A stretch of DNA of 64,000 bases from Drosophila miranda (GCF_003369915.1 NC_046675.1:13020001-13084000); one strand, 5' to 3'; positions 1 to 12,585 are shown, numbered from the stretch's first letter. Notes: generated from the letters alone by a model not told the origin. Program-made: numbers and translations.

Positions 1-2
1 GC

Positions 3-80
3 TCGTACAAGGATATCTGCCGTTTGGTTAATACAAATGGATTCACTAATCCAGGCGGAGTGCCCAGGTGTCCGTACTAG
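3..80 (+). CDS. 3' end of an unidentified plus-strand gene (partial)
   Basis: An open frame enters from the left edge and gives 25 residues ending in ...GGVPRCPY before a TAG at 78-80. An AATAAA follows at 137-142, as expected for a terminal exon. The frame at position 2 stops at once, and the frame at position 1 stays open to about 141 but its peptide looks less protein-like. The piece is too short to assign a family. The gene would converge on Sec20, whose stop is at 317. The call rests only on the open frame plus the well-placed poly(A) signal. Confidence 0.4.
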   Translation, partial: SYKDICRLVNTNGFTNPGGVPRCPY

Positions 81-136
81 CCGTACGAGTATATTTATAA
101 AAGTGATTTACATTTGCAGTTCGGAAATTTCAGATA

Positions 137-142
137 AATAAA
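137..142 (+). terminator. AATAAA poly(A) signal of the left-edge gene
   Basis: A canonical AATAAA lies 57 bp after the TAG that ends the left-edge open frame. Confidence 0.4.
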
Positions 143-316
143 CTAAGAGCAAATAGCGCTTAACTATAATAATTAATAATCACATCCATAGCTTTAGCGG
201 CTCCATGCTGGCCTGCTGTTGACATTAACTATTCCCTATTTCCTAAACGACAAAGTGAAACCCTTAAGCTACCGACTGACTTAACACCGAATCGTATACC
301 GTGATCGGTAGCCTTC

Positions 317-1062
317 CTAAAACAATCGCTTCTGTACAATGTAAAAGACACAAACAAGGAACAGACAAAACGCAAAGAATACCAGCATCTTGTCGGTGCA
401 TTCGCGTCTACCGTACTTTTTCAGCAGCTTTCCGGACATTTTAATGCTGCCGGCTGTGTGGTGCAGCTCGTCGCTCGTTGCTTCAACATTCTGGGACGAC
501 GCCACTAGTGTTTCCAGCGTGACGGCACTTTTCTGCGTTGTCTCCGACAGATGCCGCGAAATGGCCAGCATTTTCTCGGTTACATCGTTCTCCTGCGACA
601 CCAGACTGCCCTGGTTGTGTCGTGCTCTCGCTGTGGTCCGTTGGCGCAACTCACTCTCGCCAGATATGGCCATTAGCTCCTCTCGGTTGGCTTTTTCGAT
701 CTCCAGCATAGTCGCCACATTTGCTTTGCGGAATGCCTGCAATGTTTTGGAGAATTGATCCCTATGTGTGTCCACCTCCTTTGCCAAAGATGTGTCGGCC
801 ATGTCACGTGCCCAGTCATCCAAGCGCTCGATGCTTTTGCGAATGGCCGACAGCCTTGCCCGTCCAGCTTCATTCAGCTCCTCAAGCTCGACAATGGATG
901 TTCTACTGTTTACTATGTCCTTTAATTTGTTGTTTCGATATTATACTTTACGGACCGGGCGTTTCTCTGGGCACTACCCACCTGAATAATTGCCTTGGCT
1001 TGCAAATTGTTGTCAATGAGGTCTTGCCGAATGGACTGTAGCGTGAATTTATCCTTGTCCAT
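317..1062 (-). CDS. Sec20: Sec20/BNIP1-family SNARE
   Basis: Two exons, 1062-982 and 919-317, joined across a 62-bp intron (920-981, GTGGGT...AAG), give 227 residues, essentially the length of human BNIP1. The protein begins MDKDKFTLQSIRQD and is mostly helical and charged. A Sec20/SNARE-like segment lies at about residues 125-195, and a single C-terminal membrane anchor at about 204-222 (VFFAFCLFLVCVFYIV) has only a short tail. This is the tail-anchored layout of ER Qb-SNAREs. Known role of the family: retrograde Golgi-to-ER vesicle fusion with Syntaxin 18, Use1 and Sec22, with extra roles in ER shape and apoptosis. The gene is divergent from dgrn across 0.85 kb. The start is the first ATG of an exon that splices in frame. 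Family assignment is confident; orthology is inferred from similarity by eye. Confidence 0.85.
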
Positions 1063-1907
1063 GACCACGGCTCAAGCTATTTTTTTATTTATTTTTTTTT
1101 TTTTTTGGCCGCCCGCCTATGTGAACGTGGAAATCAGTGTGACCGCTGATAAAATATACAGTCTGACCCTCAGAAATATACCAAACTATACCGTCTTGTT
1201 TTCCAAACTGTTTTTAAAACGTAATTAATAAAGAAATTCTCTCTAATTGATATGTTTTAGACGTAATCATGGATATGATTAGTTTCCTGTATCCAAATCC
1301 CTCAAAAAGAGAGCAAGACCCACCAAATAGAAATGGTTTGAAAGTGAATGAGCGACAATGATTTAAATGCAATCCATTATAGTACGCCACACACAATAAA
1401 TTGAGTTTATATGAATACAATGGGTAATTATGAACTATTTTTATTTAATTTCGCTTGAAAAATAGCCTTTTTTAATATTAATTATATGAGTCCGATACTA
1501 ATAATAGGATCGATTTTTTAATTTACCCATTCAAAACTATCGTTTGCTGCCGCTAGTTCTGTGGCGGGAACAGGTATTATTTTAGTGCTCTATCGAATAC
1601 GAATTTTTTGATATCATAGAGTTAAATAATTTCCATTAAACTGTTATTGGGTGAACGTGAAAGTAAACGTAGAGGGCAGAAAGAACGTGCCGAAAGAGTC
1701 CGAAGAAGAGTAGACAGCAGTAATATGGCGCCAGTCGGAATATACCGAGCTGGTATTTTTTAGTGCTTTACAGCTATCAAGCAAGTGGCGCCGCATAAAT
1801 TTTATAAATGCGAATTGCAGAAATTAGCGAGCTCAATTCATTCAGACTTATTCTCGTGCTGAAAGGAGCTTGTTGTTCCTGAAGCGTGAATTCACCTGTT
1901 CTGAGCA
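1063..1907. promoter_or_regulatory. Divergent promoter spacer between Sec20 and dgrn
   Basis: An 845-bp spacer separates two head-to-head genes. It holds a T-rich run at about 1080-1106, an AT-rich middle and a CGATA-type element (atcgatt at about 1510). No TATA box is obvious for either gene, as is usual for housekeeping promoters. Both 5' UTRs must lie here. Confidence 0.4.
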
Positions 1908-3096
1908 ATGGCCAACTTTTCCCGCTCTTTTTCGGTAAGACGACTCTTGTTTGTGCGCGTTGAACCTTACACTGATATATTTTTTGGTGTGTTCAGTAGA
2001 ATTTCTCAAATGGTTCGTTAACAATTGACATATCATCAGAAGCCTTCAGAGTTACTGGATCCGGCCCAGTCGAAATAAGCTCCACCTTGAACGGGACCGC
2101 TTATACAAGTAGCGAGAGCTCCTTGTCAAGCTTCAGTTCCAGTTCAAGCACCAGCACCACCAGCATCACCAGCATCAGCATCAGCTCTAACTCCACCTCA
2201 ACAAGCTGGTTCTCTCGCTCTGCGTCAAGCAGAGTATCTGGCGATACCTCGGAGAATTCCGATATGGACGGTAGTGTGGCATATGCTGTAAGCGTCGATG
2301 ATGGCCAATCTAGCCCGGATGCTTCCGTTTCATTCAACAACTCTGGGCAGAGTTCGGCACTCTCCATAGATATTTCCCAGGTGGAGGCTGAAATAGAACG
2401 CAGTATGCTTAAGCCATCTTAACCTCATGCAAGGGACTAATTGGTCTGTTTTTCAGTAAATCGCTACTGCTCAGAAGTAGTCTCAAGCATTAGCCCTGAG
2501 ACCAGTGGAACAGCAACGTCGACCCCACGGATGGCCCGCCGTGTTTTTCGCCCCTCTGACAGTAAGCCAACCGTGTTGTGGACTATGGTCCTGTGAATGG
2601 AAGCAGCTATAATTTTTTCTGTTTTCCTGCAGTAGCGCCTGTGGATGTTATAAATTTACTGAACGTGGACGATACACATCGTAGATCTGCAGCGAATCGT
2701 GTACCAGAAGCGGTGATTGACTTGTGCACTCCGATCAGACAAAACATCCCAATAGCCACGATTGATTTGGATGACTACAATATAGCCACTCCTCCTATTC
2801 GGCGTCGTAGCTATGCTAGCTCCAGTACTCCTACTACAGCTTGTACAACGTCGGATGTCGTCGCCAGCGACGTGTCTCCTCCGAAGCGCAAGCGCAACGA
2901 CCAAAATCAGTCTTCGGGCGAAGGCTACAAGTGCCCTGTTTGTCTGGACTGCGTACGCCACCGAGAGCCAACGTCGACAAAATGTGGCCACGTTTTCTGC
3001 CGTCAATGCATCGAAGCTTCCATTCGCTCCACACACAAGTGTCCAATGTGTAACAAGAAATTGTCCATTCGTCAGGTAACACGTATTTATTTGTAA
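1908..3096 (+). CDS. dgrn: RNF4-like SUMO-targeted ubiquitin ligase (Degringolade)
   Basis: Four exons (1908-1934, 2000-2402, 2457-2561, 2633-3096) give 332 residues, with phase kept at each junction. The N-terminal half is Ser/Thr-rich low complexity. Three acidic-flanked hydrophobic segments look like SUMO-interacting motifs: VDVINLL (182-188), VIDLC (206-210) and TIDLDD (221-226). The C terminus is a C3HC4 RING with C279, C282, C296, H298, C301, C304, C315 and C318, and it ends RQVTRIYL, very like the RNF4 end. Known role: RNF4/Dgrn recognises SUMOylated proteins in the nucleus and ubiquitylates them, and in flies it acts with Hairy/Groucho and in genome maintenance. The short first exon encodes only MANFSRSFS. 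Family is certain from the SIM+RING layout; the exact fly gene name is inferred. Confidence 0.85.
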
Positions 3097-3269
3097 GCCT
3101 GTATTTTGATATATTACCAATGCTCTGCGAGTCATCTGGGCATCTTCCCAACTTTGTATTTTTTAGTTTAAGCTCCGTACGGTAGCATTATTACGTTATT
3201 TTAAAGACGGCAGCCCAATGTCCGCAATTGTGATTTTCCTATGCACACTTTAACTTTCTTGTATTACAT

Positions 3270-3275
3270 AATAAA
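3270..3275 (+). terminator. AATAAA poly(A) signal of dgrn
   Basis: AATAAA lies 174 bp after the dgrn stop codon, giving a short 3' UTR. Confidence 0.5.
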
Positions 3276-3299
3276 TTAGAGAGTAAATGCTGAATCCAA

Positions 3300-5520
3300 A
3301 AATCATAGCCGTTACTGTTTGCACTGGCTTTCTTTTCTTTCCTTGTTTCCGCGGTTCTCAACTCAATTATAGTGTCATATTGCTGGGGACAGTTTCTGTC
3401 ATAGCTCTGGTTTCTAGCTCGAATTTAATTTCGTATTGATTTGGCTCACAACAACTTCTTTTGTCCATTCTGATATGGCTGTGATGAATACCAAATCGGA
3501 ATGAACTCATGCAATTGCTGGATATTCAGTGCGAGGGAACAGCTTCTCGGAGAACACCTGTTATCCCTGCCGCAAGGAATTCTTCAGCTCAATGGGCGGG
3601 CGTCGGGTGCAGGAACATTGGCTTGGGCGTGCAGTTCTCATGCTGAAAAGTTGCCCAATGAAAGTGCAGTAGCTTCGATCAGCTTACCCCTCCCCATCCT
3701 TGGGTACCCAACACATCAGCTTCAGCTTCTGCCATTTCTGAATGGTCGGTTGTCCAATCTAAACCAATACGACAAAATATTTTCAAATAAATTCTACGGT
3801 TAGCGGTGGCGCCGTCTATTAGCTGTTGTATGTTGTCAGCATGAAGACGACGCTGGAGGCGCCACTGTTTCGGCGTTTTCATAGCATATTTTTGGGTGAA
3901 AGATTTTTCAAAATTAATTTTTCCGCAACATTCTACGCAACATATAATTTGCAGCATGTATGAATTTACGCAATTCGATACATTCTTCAGCAACATTCTG
4001 CCCTTGCACTGGCGAATGCCATTAATTCGAAAAATTCAGTTATAGATTTGAAAGTGGTTACAGCTGATTGTTATGATATTTATAAGAACCACACCAACCG
4101 TCTATGTAGTATACAGCTTTTACTAGTTGGTTTTGTTCAGTATTTATATCTTCTATTTATGCTTAAACGCCATTAAAAATGTACATATCTCCTTAAATTC
4201 TGCATATTTCTACGGTTTGGCAAGCTCTATTCGATTTGAATTCCTTGGATAGGTTTTCTCTAAAAACTAACAAATATTAATAAATCTTTTTTTATATAGA
4301 TATTTTACATACTCCAGCCTTTTCGAACCATTACTAACGTTCCCTTTTTTCTGAATTTACACGCTAAAAAAGTCGAGAAAAACATATATGTACATATGTA
4401 TATATGTATAAATATAGGACAAATATCGGCCGGGTTTAATGAGGAATTGTTCAAAACGGAATGCCCAATAATACATGATGAGGTATGTATGTATGACAAG
4501 CATCGGTATCGGTCCGGGCATCAATTTGTATCATTCTTTATTTTTTGCTTTCTGTTTATTTCTTGTTGGATTTTTCGGACCGAAAGGGAAGTCTTCTCTG
4601 GACCTTTCTTGGACCGACTTGGCCAAGTCATTGCCGACAGATGATGCCGAGTAAGCAGCGGAGCCACGGTCAGACGCGAAGGATACCCCACGCGGCCGCA
4701 AAAGTATGAAGCATCGACCGAAAATTGGAATGGAATTGTTCCGGATGGAATATCTTGGTATTTTATAGTCTTTGCTTAAATGGACCACAACCTATCAATC
4801 TTTCTGAATGGGTTGCCTACAATATTAGCAGTTCTGTTTAGCTCGTGTTCGAAGCAAACCTTTCTTCTGGTTTCAAATAATTGCTACCAAAAAAAACTGA
4901 ACAAATTCTGGGTTGAGATAGAACAAATTGTATTAAACATGGTTTCTTTTGGTATGCTACCGTTCCATAGTTCCACAGTTCCACAAGTTCCGTTAGTTGT
5001 TCCTCCCTGTATATGTATCTCTCATTGTCTATACCCCAGTTTTTTTTACTAGCAGTGGTTTTAGTTTTTTGAATAGAAGTATGAAAATAATCCCCAAGTT
5101 TCAGCCCGAGAGATTAGTGACAACAAACCAAAGCCGCAAAGCGAAATGAGATTTTTCATTTGGTATCAGATATCCGCAAAACCCAGCTTGGAAAACCCGC
5201 CGCAAACAAAAGAAAATGCAAAAGTGAAACGCAAACGAGTCCAATGCTCCGTGAAAATGTGCCGGGGGGAGGGCTTGGAATGGGACAAGTGCAAAACACA
5301 GAGTGCAGCCATACAATATGACAGAAAGTAAATTGCAATCAATTAAATGCGAATGGTCCAGCAGCCGACGCAGTCAAAGGGGACGTCATCCCTGGCCCCT
5401 GAACCTCGACGGCTAAAGAAGCCGACACTGCAGTGTACTGTGGGGTCACGTCAGCCAAAAACTGAGAAAAAAGGTTGCATTTCAGGCTAGGCAGAAAACT
5501 TATGGTTAAGTCTTTAAAAG
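3300..5520. other. Intergenic DNA, no gene seen
   Basis: Between the dgrn 3' end and the dehydrogenase promoter I see only scattered open frames under 110 codons with no splice logic or family likeness. Two GGCGCC-centred elements lie in opposite orientation at about 3805 and 3862 and may be dCTCF-like sites. Confidence 0.5.
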
Positions 5521-5527
5521 ACCAACT

Positions 5528-5535
5528 TATATAAG
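5528..5535 (+). promoter_or_regulatory. TATA box of the SDR gene
   Basis: TATATAAG sits 190 bp before the start codon at 5718. A transcription start near 5558-5562 (around TCTCTACACG) would give a 5' UTR of about 155 bp without an intron. Confidence 0.55.
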
Positions 5536-5717
5536 GGTACTTTTAGAGCACGTTCTCTACACGTTTCGCCCACGGTGCTGCACTATGGCTGCTTTAGCTG
5601 GATCAACGACTTGATCGCTGACAGCATCCAGAGGCAGTTGCTGCCGGCACACGAAGCTGTTAGGTTGTCTCTACTGTTCCGGCTCCCTAAACATTGTCTG
5701 TCTTTTCCTACGAAGCC

Positions 5718-8700
5718 ATGGAGAACTCCTACTGGCGCAACAAGGTGGCTGTGGTGACCGGCGCCTCAGTGGGCATTGGGGCCAGGACGGCCGTGCTGCT
5801 GGCCAATGCCGGCATGTCGGTCGTTGGACTCGCCCGGCGAGTGCGGCTCATTGAGGTGAGGAGTACATCTTGTGCACACGTACAAGTCTGTCTAAAGCTC
5901 TTGGCGATTTTCTGTAGACCCTCAATGATCAAGTGAAAGGCGAGGGAAAGATCTTTGCCTATGAGTGCGACCTGAACGATGAGCAGCAGTTGACCAGCGC
6001 CTTCACCTGGATACGCGAGAAATTCCACTGCATCCATGTCCTCGTCTGCAACGCTGGCATTCTTAAGGCCAACTTTCTCAGCGGTTAGTTACGATTTACA
6101 TAAATGTTATCTGGGAACAACAAAGACCTTGCCTCCACCACAATTCCAGAGTCATCCACCAAGGACATCAAGGAGCTTTTCGACACGAATGTGGTGGCCA
6201 CAGCCAGCTGCCTCCGGGAGGGTCTAAAGCTCATGGCTGAGGCTAATGTTCGTGGACATATTGTGGTTATGAATAGGTGAGTATCTTTATAGGGGGGATT
6301 CATAAAAATATTAAGCAGAATATGAGAAGAATATCGAGTTATCAGATTTGTGAATATTCGAAAAAGGAACTTCATGAAAGACTCTAATTGCAAATAAGTG
6401 TAAAGTGTTTTGTAGGAGTATTTGTAGCCAGCTAGGAGAGTCATTGGGCTAGAAATAATGTTAATACAGGGTCCGTTCCGTCTCTCTCCTCTAAACTTTA
6501 TACAGATCTGGACCAAATATTGACTTCTGGTTCATAAAGAAATCATTGGATGGTAAAAGTGAAAGAGATTTCTTCATTAACAAATTTGAACAGAAATACA
6601 AATTCCTGTCTTTGGTAATTGTTGCAGTTTTCTGAGTGCTGTTTACCCAGCTGAAATACGAAAATTGGGCTTAAACTGAAATTAGTGCGTGCACCCACAC
6701 AGACACAGACACAGCAACAGCCATGTGTGTGTGCATAGCGGTGGGGAAGGTAAATCAGTAGGCATACTCGCACATATTTGTTTTATGTATAGTTTTGCTT
6801 ACATGGGACACACAAAGGCTGACCAAAAGCTTCTGCCTTGAGTGCCAAAATATTGTATTTGCCAAATTATGTCGTGGGGGAATGCGTGAGTGCGTGGATG
6901 AAAGGGTGCAAGGATGCAAGGGTGTGTCCGATCGGGGGGCTTAATGAAAGTGCAAACAGTGCAGCCGGGCAGTCCAGTCAATAGCCATGCCCAGTGTTGT
7001 TCAACGCATGCATATTGCATGATTCGCGCAAAAAGGACTCGGGTCCGTCTCGCATCGCCCGTTGATGGTGATGTGATGGTTGGGCTGGTGCAGAATAGTG
7101 AGTGGGGTTGGTGCGTTATTTAAATTAAATTAAAAGCCATGCGGCAAACAAACAGCACAGCAGCACAAACATTTATTGATATTTAAATGCTGAAAGCAAA
7201 GAGAGTGACAGGGAGTGAGACAGCGACAGAGACAGCGACAGAGAGAGAGAGAGACAGATAGGAGGACCAGAGAGGGTGACCAAGCACAAGCCAAGCTCTT
7301 CCTGTTCAATCATGTTCATCTCTCTCGCTGCTGTGGCTGTTGCGATACCCTTGCAGAGGGTGATGGGACTTTGAGCATAATTGAAGCTTCCTTCTGGAAT
7401 CGATTCTTGGCTGAAATGTATATATATATTTCCTATAGCTGCCATATGAAAGCTGGGTTTGCTGTGCTTTTGCGGTGTGGGTGTGCATTAAAAGCTTTGC
7501 ATGCCCAATGTGTTTGCACAAACAACTCCAGAATCCAGAATCCAACAGCAACAGCCGCAGCAACACCAGAAACAGAACCAGAACCAGAACCAAGTAATAA
7601 CAGCAACAACAATAATAACAACAACTCAATTATTCAACATAATTAAGTATTTTGCATTAAGCTGAATGCGTATTGCATTTGCATTTTGCCATTCCCCCCG
7701 CAGTTCGCCAGTCGATGATTTTTATTATTTCATGAATTGCAATGCGCGACGCATTTAAAATCAAAAATGTTGCGCATTAAGCCGAATGTTTGATTTGCGC
7801 TATGGCTTTAATTTCAAATTGCATTGATTTAATTTTAATGAAATTTACTTGAGTGCACACACAAGCGAGTGCACACCACAGGGACCCCAATAGCAGATAG
7901 CAATTATTGCCGTTTGCCGATGAGCAAATGGATAAATTGAATAATTGCGTACACGCCCACGGCCCACGGGCGGACATGTTTTTTCCATGTCAAATTCATG
8001 GAATACAAATTGTATGTCCAAGTACTATAAAGTCAACATGAAATGGAAGAGCTATAAGTGAAGCATAAGCTATAAGAAAGTAGAAAACAGTATGAAGTAG
8101 ACTGTTTAAAGGCTTTCCATAAAAACTCCTCCATATACTCCACTGTTCCTTTTCTTCCTTAAGGCTTCTTAAGGGAAATTCCATCCATAAATGCACATCA
8201 TATTTTTCCGCCATAATGAGAGAATGAGAAGCGCACACGGGGCCTTATTGTCAAAACCAAATACAATTGGGCGGGGCAGTGCGAAAGGAAACTTCGAAAT
8301 TCGCAAACGTTAATTAATGAGAAAATGTATTTATTTGATGGGCGGTGCGTTGGGAGTCAAAGACAATGCTCGGCCGGAGTGGAGTGGAGTGGGGTGGAGT
8401 CGAGGCCGAAACTGTCCTCTGAGGCGTTGCTAATGAGCGTGTGACGCTGTGGGGCGGGTCAGCGGTCGTCAATATGCATTTCGCTTAATGTCAATGAAAT
8501 AATATTAAGACTTAATTAATTAAAAAAGTGCACTGGGATGCTGGCAGGACGACGGTGGCTGGGGCTGGGGCTGGGGCTGAAGCTGAGTTTGCAGCTGTTT
8601 GCTTTAAATGCCCTCGTCCCCGAAAAACGCATGGCTACGGTCACCTGGCTGTTAAATTAAAGAAGTTTACGCAATGTTTGCACAAAATGCACGGCGACAT

Positions 8701-9530
8701 GCAGGCAGATGGGCAGAGACAGGGCTCCGACTCGTACGCGGACGCGGACACATTCTTTGAGGCATGCAAAGTGCGGATTGCAGGGAGCGTGGGCGGGGGC
8801 GGGGGCGGGGTGTTGCGTGTGGAGGCCGTGTCAGCTGCTGACCGCCATTTTTCGTAAGTGTTGCTGCTGCTGCTGTTCCGGGGCCGCTGTCTCCGCCATT
8901 GTTTTTTTCGTCGCTGTTTTAAGTGCTTAAATCCGTTATGTTGACTTTATTTACCCACACTCACGCACACACACTTTGTCTGCCTCCTTATGTGCCATCA
9001 CTGCTGCGCCGCCGTTTGACAGCGTCCTCGGCCATCGCATACCGGAAGTGCCGGTACCCTTATTCAGCGTTTATCCGGCCACGAAGCATGCAATTACGGC
9101 ACTCTGCCAAACGGTGCGCCAGGAAATACATTTTCTCAAATTAAATATTAAATTAACGGTAAGTTAAATGCAGTGCATACATGGCACTCCACTCGCCACT
9201 CGCCACTCGCCACTCTCCACCCTCCAACCCCCATTATCAATCACCCTCCTCGACCATTGGTTGAAAATTTGCATTCCCATCAAACATGACGTACGCGTCT
9301 GGTAACCAAGCAGTACTCGAACTCCTACTCGTACTCCTCTTTATTCCCGCCAGAGCATCTGTCCCGGAATGGTGGACACGGATTTTCTCAGTGTTTACTC
9401 GGAGGCGGTGGCCGAGCTGCCCAAACTGCAGCCCTTGGAGGTGGCCAAAGCCGTGCTGTATGCACTCGATACGCCCGATGGAGTTCAGGTCGAGGACATA
9501 ATCCTACAGCAGATGCGAAAGGTTAATTAA
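5718..9530 (+). CDS. Classical short-chain dehydrogenase/reductase (NADP-type SDR)
   Basis: Five exons (5718-5855, 5918-6083, 6150-6276, 9023-9158, 9354-9530) give 247 residues, the usual length of insect classical SDRs. The Rossmann glycine motif TGASVGIG is at 14-21, CNAG (usually NNAG) at 90-93, the active-site Asn at N115, Ser at S144 and the YPATK pair Y161/K165. The post-catalytic ICPGMVDTD follows. It resembles the fly antennal dehydrogenase/farnesol-dehydrogenase-like group that oxidises alcohols or ketones with NADP; the substrate cannot be read from sequence. No signal peptide is present, so it is cytosolic. Intron 3 is 2.7 kb while the others are 62-195 bp, and the codon for catalytic S144 is split across it (AG|C). 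A TATA box at 5528 and AATAAA at 9690 complete the unit. Confidence 0.9.
6277..9022 (+). other. Long intron 3 of the SDR gene
   Basis: 2,746 bp between donor AG|GTGAGT and acceptor TTTGACAG. It contains low-complexity DNA (a GACAGC/GA-rich run at 7217-7258, CAGAAC and AACA runs near 7560-7620, a GGGGCT run near 8560) but no convincing nested gene on either strand. Confidence 0.7.
7217..7258. repeat. GACAGC/GA-rich simple repeat
   Basis: Tandem GACAGCGACAGA units grade into a (GA)n tract inside SDR intron 3. (GA)n tracts can bind GAGA factor, but nothing else here points to a promoter. Confidence 0.7.
9189..9215. repeat. (CCACTCG)n heptamer repeat
   Basis: About four tandem CCACTCG units inside the 195-bp intron 4 of the SDR gene. 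Confidence 0.7.
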
Positions 9531-9689
9531 TGTCCCCAGCGCAGCGATGGCCACACGCTAGATGGCTAGATAAAATCTGTATTTTACTCCCAATTATCTG
9601 CACAGTTTATGCACAATATTCCTGCACTTAGATATGTTTTATATTCTTTGAAACACCCATTAAAATTGATTGATGCAAATTAGACTTTG

Positions 9690-9695
9690 AATAAA
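9690..9695 (+). terminator. AATAAA poly(A) signal of the SDR gene
   Basis: AATAAA lies 160 bp after the SDR stop; further ATAAA-like hexamers follow at about 9710-9740. Confidence 0.5.
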
Positions 9696-9988
9696 TGTTG
9701 ATAAGCATAATAAATTTGATAAATAAATTTAAATAAAATAGCTCTCATATTAAACGCCTTATTTATGTGTATTTTGAATGTAAATCAAGTGATAAGATAT
9801 GCATCTTCCATGCTGCAAATGAAACTAACCAAGTCTTAGATTTTTTGCAGTTGAAAAAACTTCAATACCATTAATATTTATATATATGTATATATACACG
9901 TACATATGTATATATATTACTCAGTTTTCCTCATCAACAGCTTGACACATTTTTCCCTCCTCCGCCGCACAGACACGAGAATGAGCAT

Positions 9989-9996
9989 TATCGATA
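9989..9996. promoter_or_regulatory. DRE/BEAF-type palindrome TATCGATA
   Basis: A perfect TATCGATA, the DREF recognition core that overlaps BEAF-32 CGATA sites. No gene start is visible nearby, so a boundary role is as likely as a promoter role. One such octamer can occur by chance in 64 kb. Confidence 0.3.
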
Positions 9997-10948
9997 ATCT
10001 GGCATAACATATTCCATTATACTTTGATTGTTCCCTCAACAACAGGCCATGAATATTTGTATTGGCATTCGAGTATTCGTTTTCCACCTGACTGGCGGCT
10101 GCTCCGAGTCTTATCGTATTTTTGTAATTACTGAACAAGAGATTCGGTTTCAGAGCGGGGGACTCTGAGCAGGCATTTGGATGGCTTCATGTCGCCGCAT
10201 GCCTCAGTGGGTCTGCTGGCAAATCAAAAATCAACTTTATCTCTCGACTGGAGGAAAGTATTTGCATGCCAGCAAGCCCCAACCGAAGATACTCAAGCGG
10301 CAAATACTCAAAAGCCACAGAGCAGTGAGAGTGAGTGGGAGAGAGCAGCTCAAAAAATGCACACAAACGGGACAGGACAACGTTGCAGCTGACAGTCGTA
10401 AAATGCAGGTGCAGCTTAGCCAGGAGGAGCCAGGTTGATAGTCATGAATGCTGTCACAACGAGCCTTTTGTGCATCCACAGATGCAATCGGGCGCAAGTC
10501 AGGCAATTGTTTCGATTGGGTCGGCCGTAAATTTCATCGCATTCATGTGGTACAGTTGTGCAAGCTGTTAACTAACAGCGATCCAGCAGGCCCCGAGCCT
10601 TGAAAATCAATTGAAGAAAAGCCATCAAACAAAACGCTCACAGAATTTATGGGGCTATAAACTACAAGTGGCCAGATAGAGGATAGAGGCCCTGACTTGG
10701 TGGCCATCAAAGTCAAACTGGCTGCCAAGCAGACCACACAGATGTACAATTGTAAATATTTTGGGAGGAGCTCATTCTATGGGAAGTTTCCATGAAAATT
10801 GATTGAAAATTGGCGGATAGAATATACTTGAGTTTATTTATTTGCTACCGCTTTCTGTGCGGCGGTGCAGTCTGCGAGTGTGGATGGTCTGGAGCGGGGA
10901 GTGGTCTCTGAAATAAATGAAAAGCTGGCGTCATGGTGGAATTTATTG

Positions 10949-10964
10949 TTGCATACTTTTCGGC
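10949..10964 (+). promoter_or_regulatory. Su(Hw)-type insulator motif 1
   Basis: TTGCATACTTTTCGGC matches the genomic Su(Hw) consensus (TTGCATACTTTTNGGC) at every fixed position. First of seven sites in the next 11 kb. Confidence 0.7.
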
Positions 10965-12569
10965 TCAGCGCGCGCTGTGGCATGCAAAAAGCAAACGAAA
11001 CGAAGCGCGAAAGAATTTGTGTTGCACACATGACGGTGCAGGCGGCTAACCCCCGCAGTCGTGCCGCCCTGCCCCCCGCAACGTTGCCTCCTCTGTTGGC
11101 CTTGTTTATTTTTCGGTTAAGCCCAAATATGCATTTTTCATGGCACATCCAGCACAACCACAGCCCCTGCCCATGCCTTTTCCTGCTGTTGCTTTCCATT
11201 ATAATTGTAATAACATTTGTCGAGGCCGAACTTATATTGCATTTACGAGTATTTCTGGCAATTAGCGCTGCTGCTCGGCGCCGCGTTTATTATATTTATA
11301 TCACTCATACGTCATGTGTTCAGGCTTGCACTTTGGCGCTCTCTAAATCGAATAAAACGAAGCTCTGGGCAAAGTACATGGCAACAATGGCCACATGAAA
11401 ATACTCGCGGCATATGCAAACAAAACGTCCAATTAAATTAGAAAAACTTTTCCTGCAAGCCGGAGCCGGAGCCGGAGCATTTAATTGAATTCCTCAGCGC
11501 TTTAACCACCTCCTCCGACTCCGCCCAAGGATGGGGTGAACTATGAAATAAAATAAAACTTGTAAGCCCCACTCGAACAAACTCGTACATAAATAACGTA
11601 GGTATATTGAAGGAACCTTTTTAAATAAACATTTCGAGTGCGGGGAAGTTCAATGTAAAATACTGTAGATAAATTCTTGGCTGGAAGTTTGCTTTGGCCG
11701 TAAACTCCGACAGAAATCATTCAATTGACTCACTCTCCAAGTGGAAAGTATCCAACGTTTTCACTTATTCACTCACATATCCCCAGCCCTGCCCACTCCA
11801 TTCATAACCTCGTTCATCCATTGTCCCTGTTCACGCAATCCACAGAATGTTTGTTATGTGACAATTAATCAAAGGACGACAGAATGATTTAATTAAGTGC
11901 CACGCCCACAATTGACACCTGTACAACATGACACTTAAGAGAGTGAAGGAGAGAGTGCACGAGAGTGAGACAGGGACATGGCCAGGGGCAGGAGTGAGCG
12001 TAAGACGACTTCTAAAAAGCAACTACAAAACTTTGTTGGAATTTTAAAGCGTGTAAAGCGACAGCTGCCATGGGGCGAGGACAGGAAGACCATTTTGAAA
12101 CCCAAAAAACTATGCAAACAATTTTAATGTAAAATGGCAAACGGTGTCGGTGCTGTTGTTGCTATGGTTGTTTCTGCCGTTATAGCCACACGCAGGCACA
12201 TCGCACATCGAGACAAAATTTGATTAAATTAAAATTTATTTTAATTAAACAAGCGTCGCAAATGTCTCATTTACGCTTCAATGACATGACAAAACAGATG
12301 AGCCAGAGGGACCTGAGCGGAGCGACCCACAAATATCCCAGTGTCTGGATGTGTGTGTGGGTGGGTATTCCAGTGCGGCCTTAATGTTTGCGTGTTTTGT
12401 GGTCTACTGACAATTTGTGTCCTTCTGCCTCTCCCCCAACGGGGTCAGGCAGCAGCACAATTTTTGAGTTGGTTCCCCAAAAATTGTTGGCAACATTATA
12501 AAGTATGTTTGTTTTTTGGCTGCGTTGCGAAGCACAGAAACTGCAATTACATATATTAAATGCTCGTCC

Positions 12570-12585
12570 GCCCAGAAGTATGCTA
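12570..12585 (-). promoter_or_regulatory. Su(Hw)-type insulator motif 2
   Basis: On the minus strand TAGCATACTTCTGGGC keeps the GCATACTT core and the GGC at the right spacing. Confidence 0.6.

Noticed and set aside
10865-11398. 177-codon plus-strand frame
   Set aside because: Low likeness to protein, crosses Su(Hw) motif 1, mixed codon use and no splice or poly(A) context.
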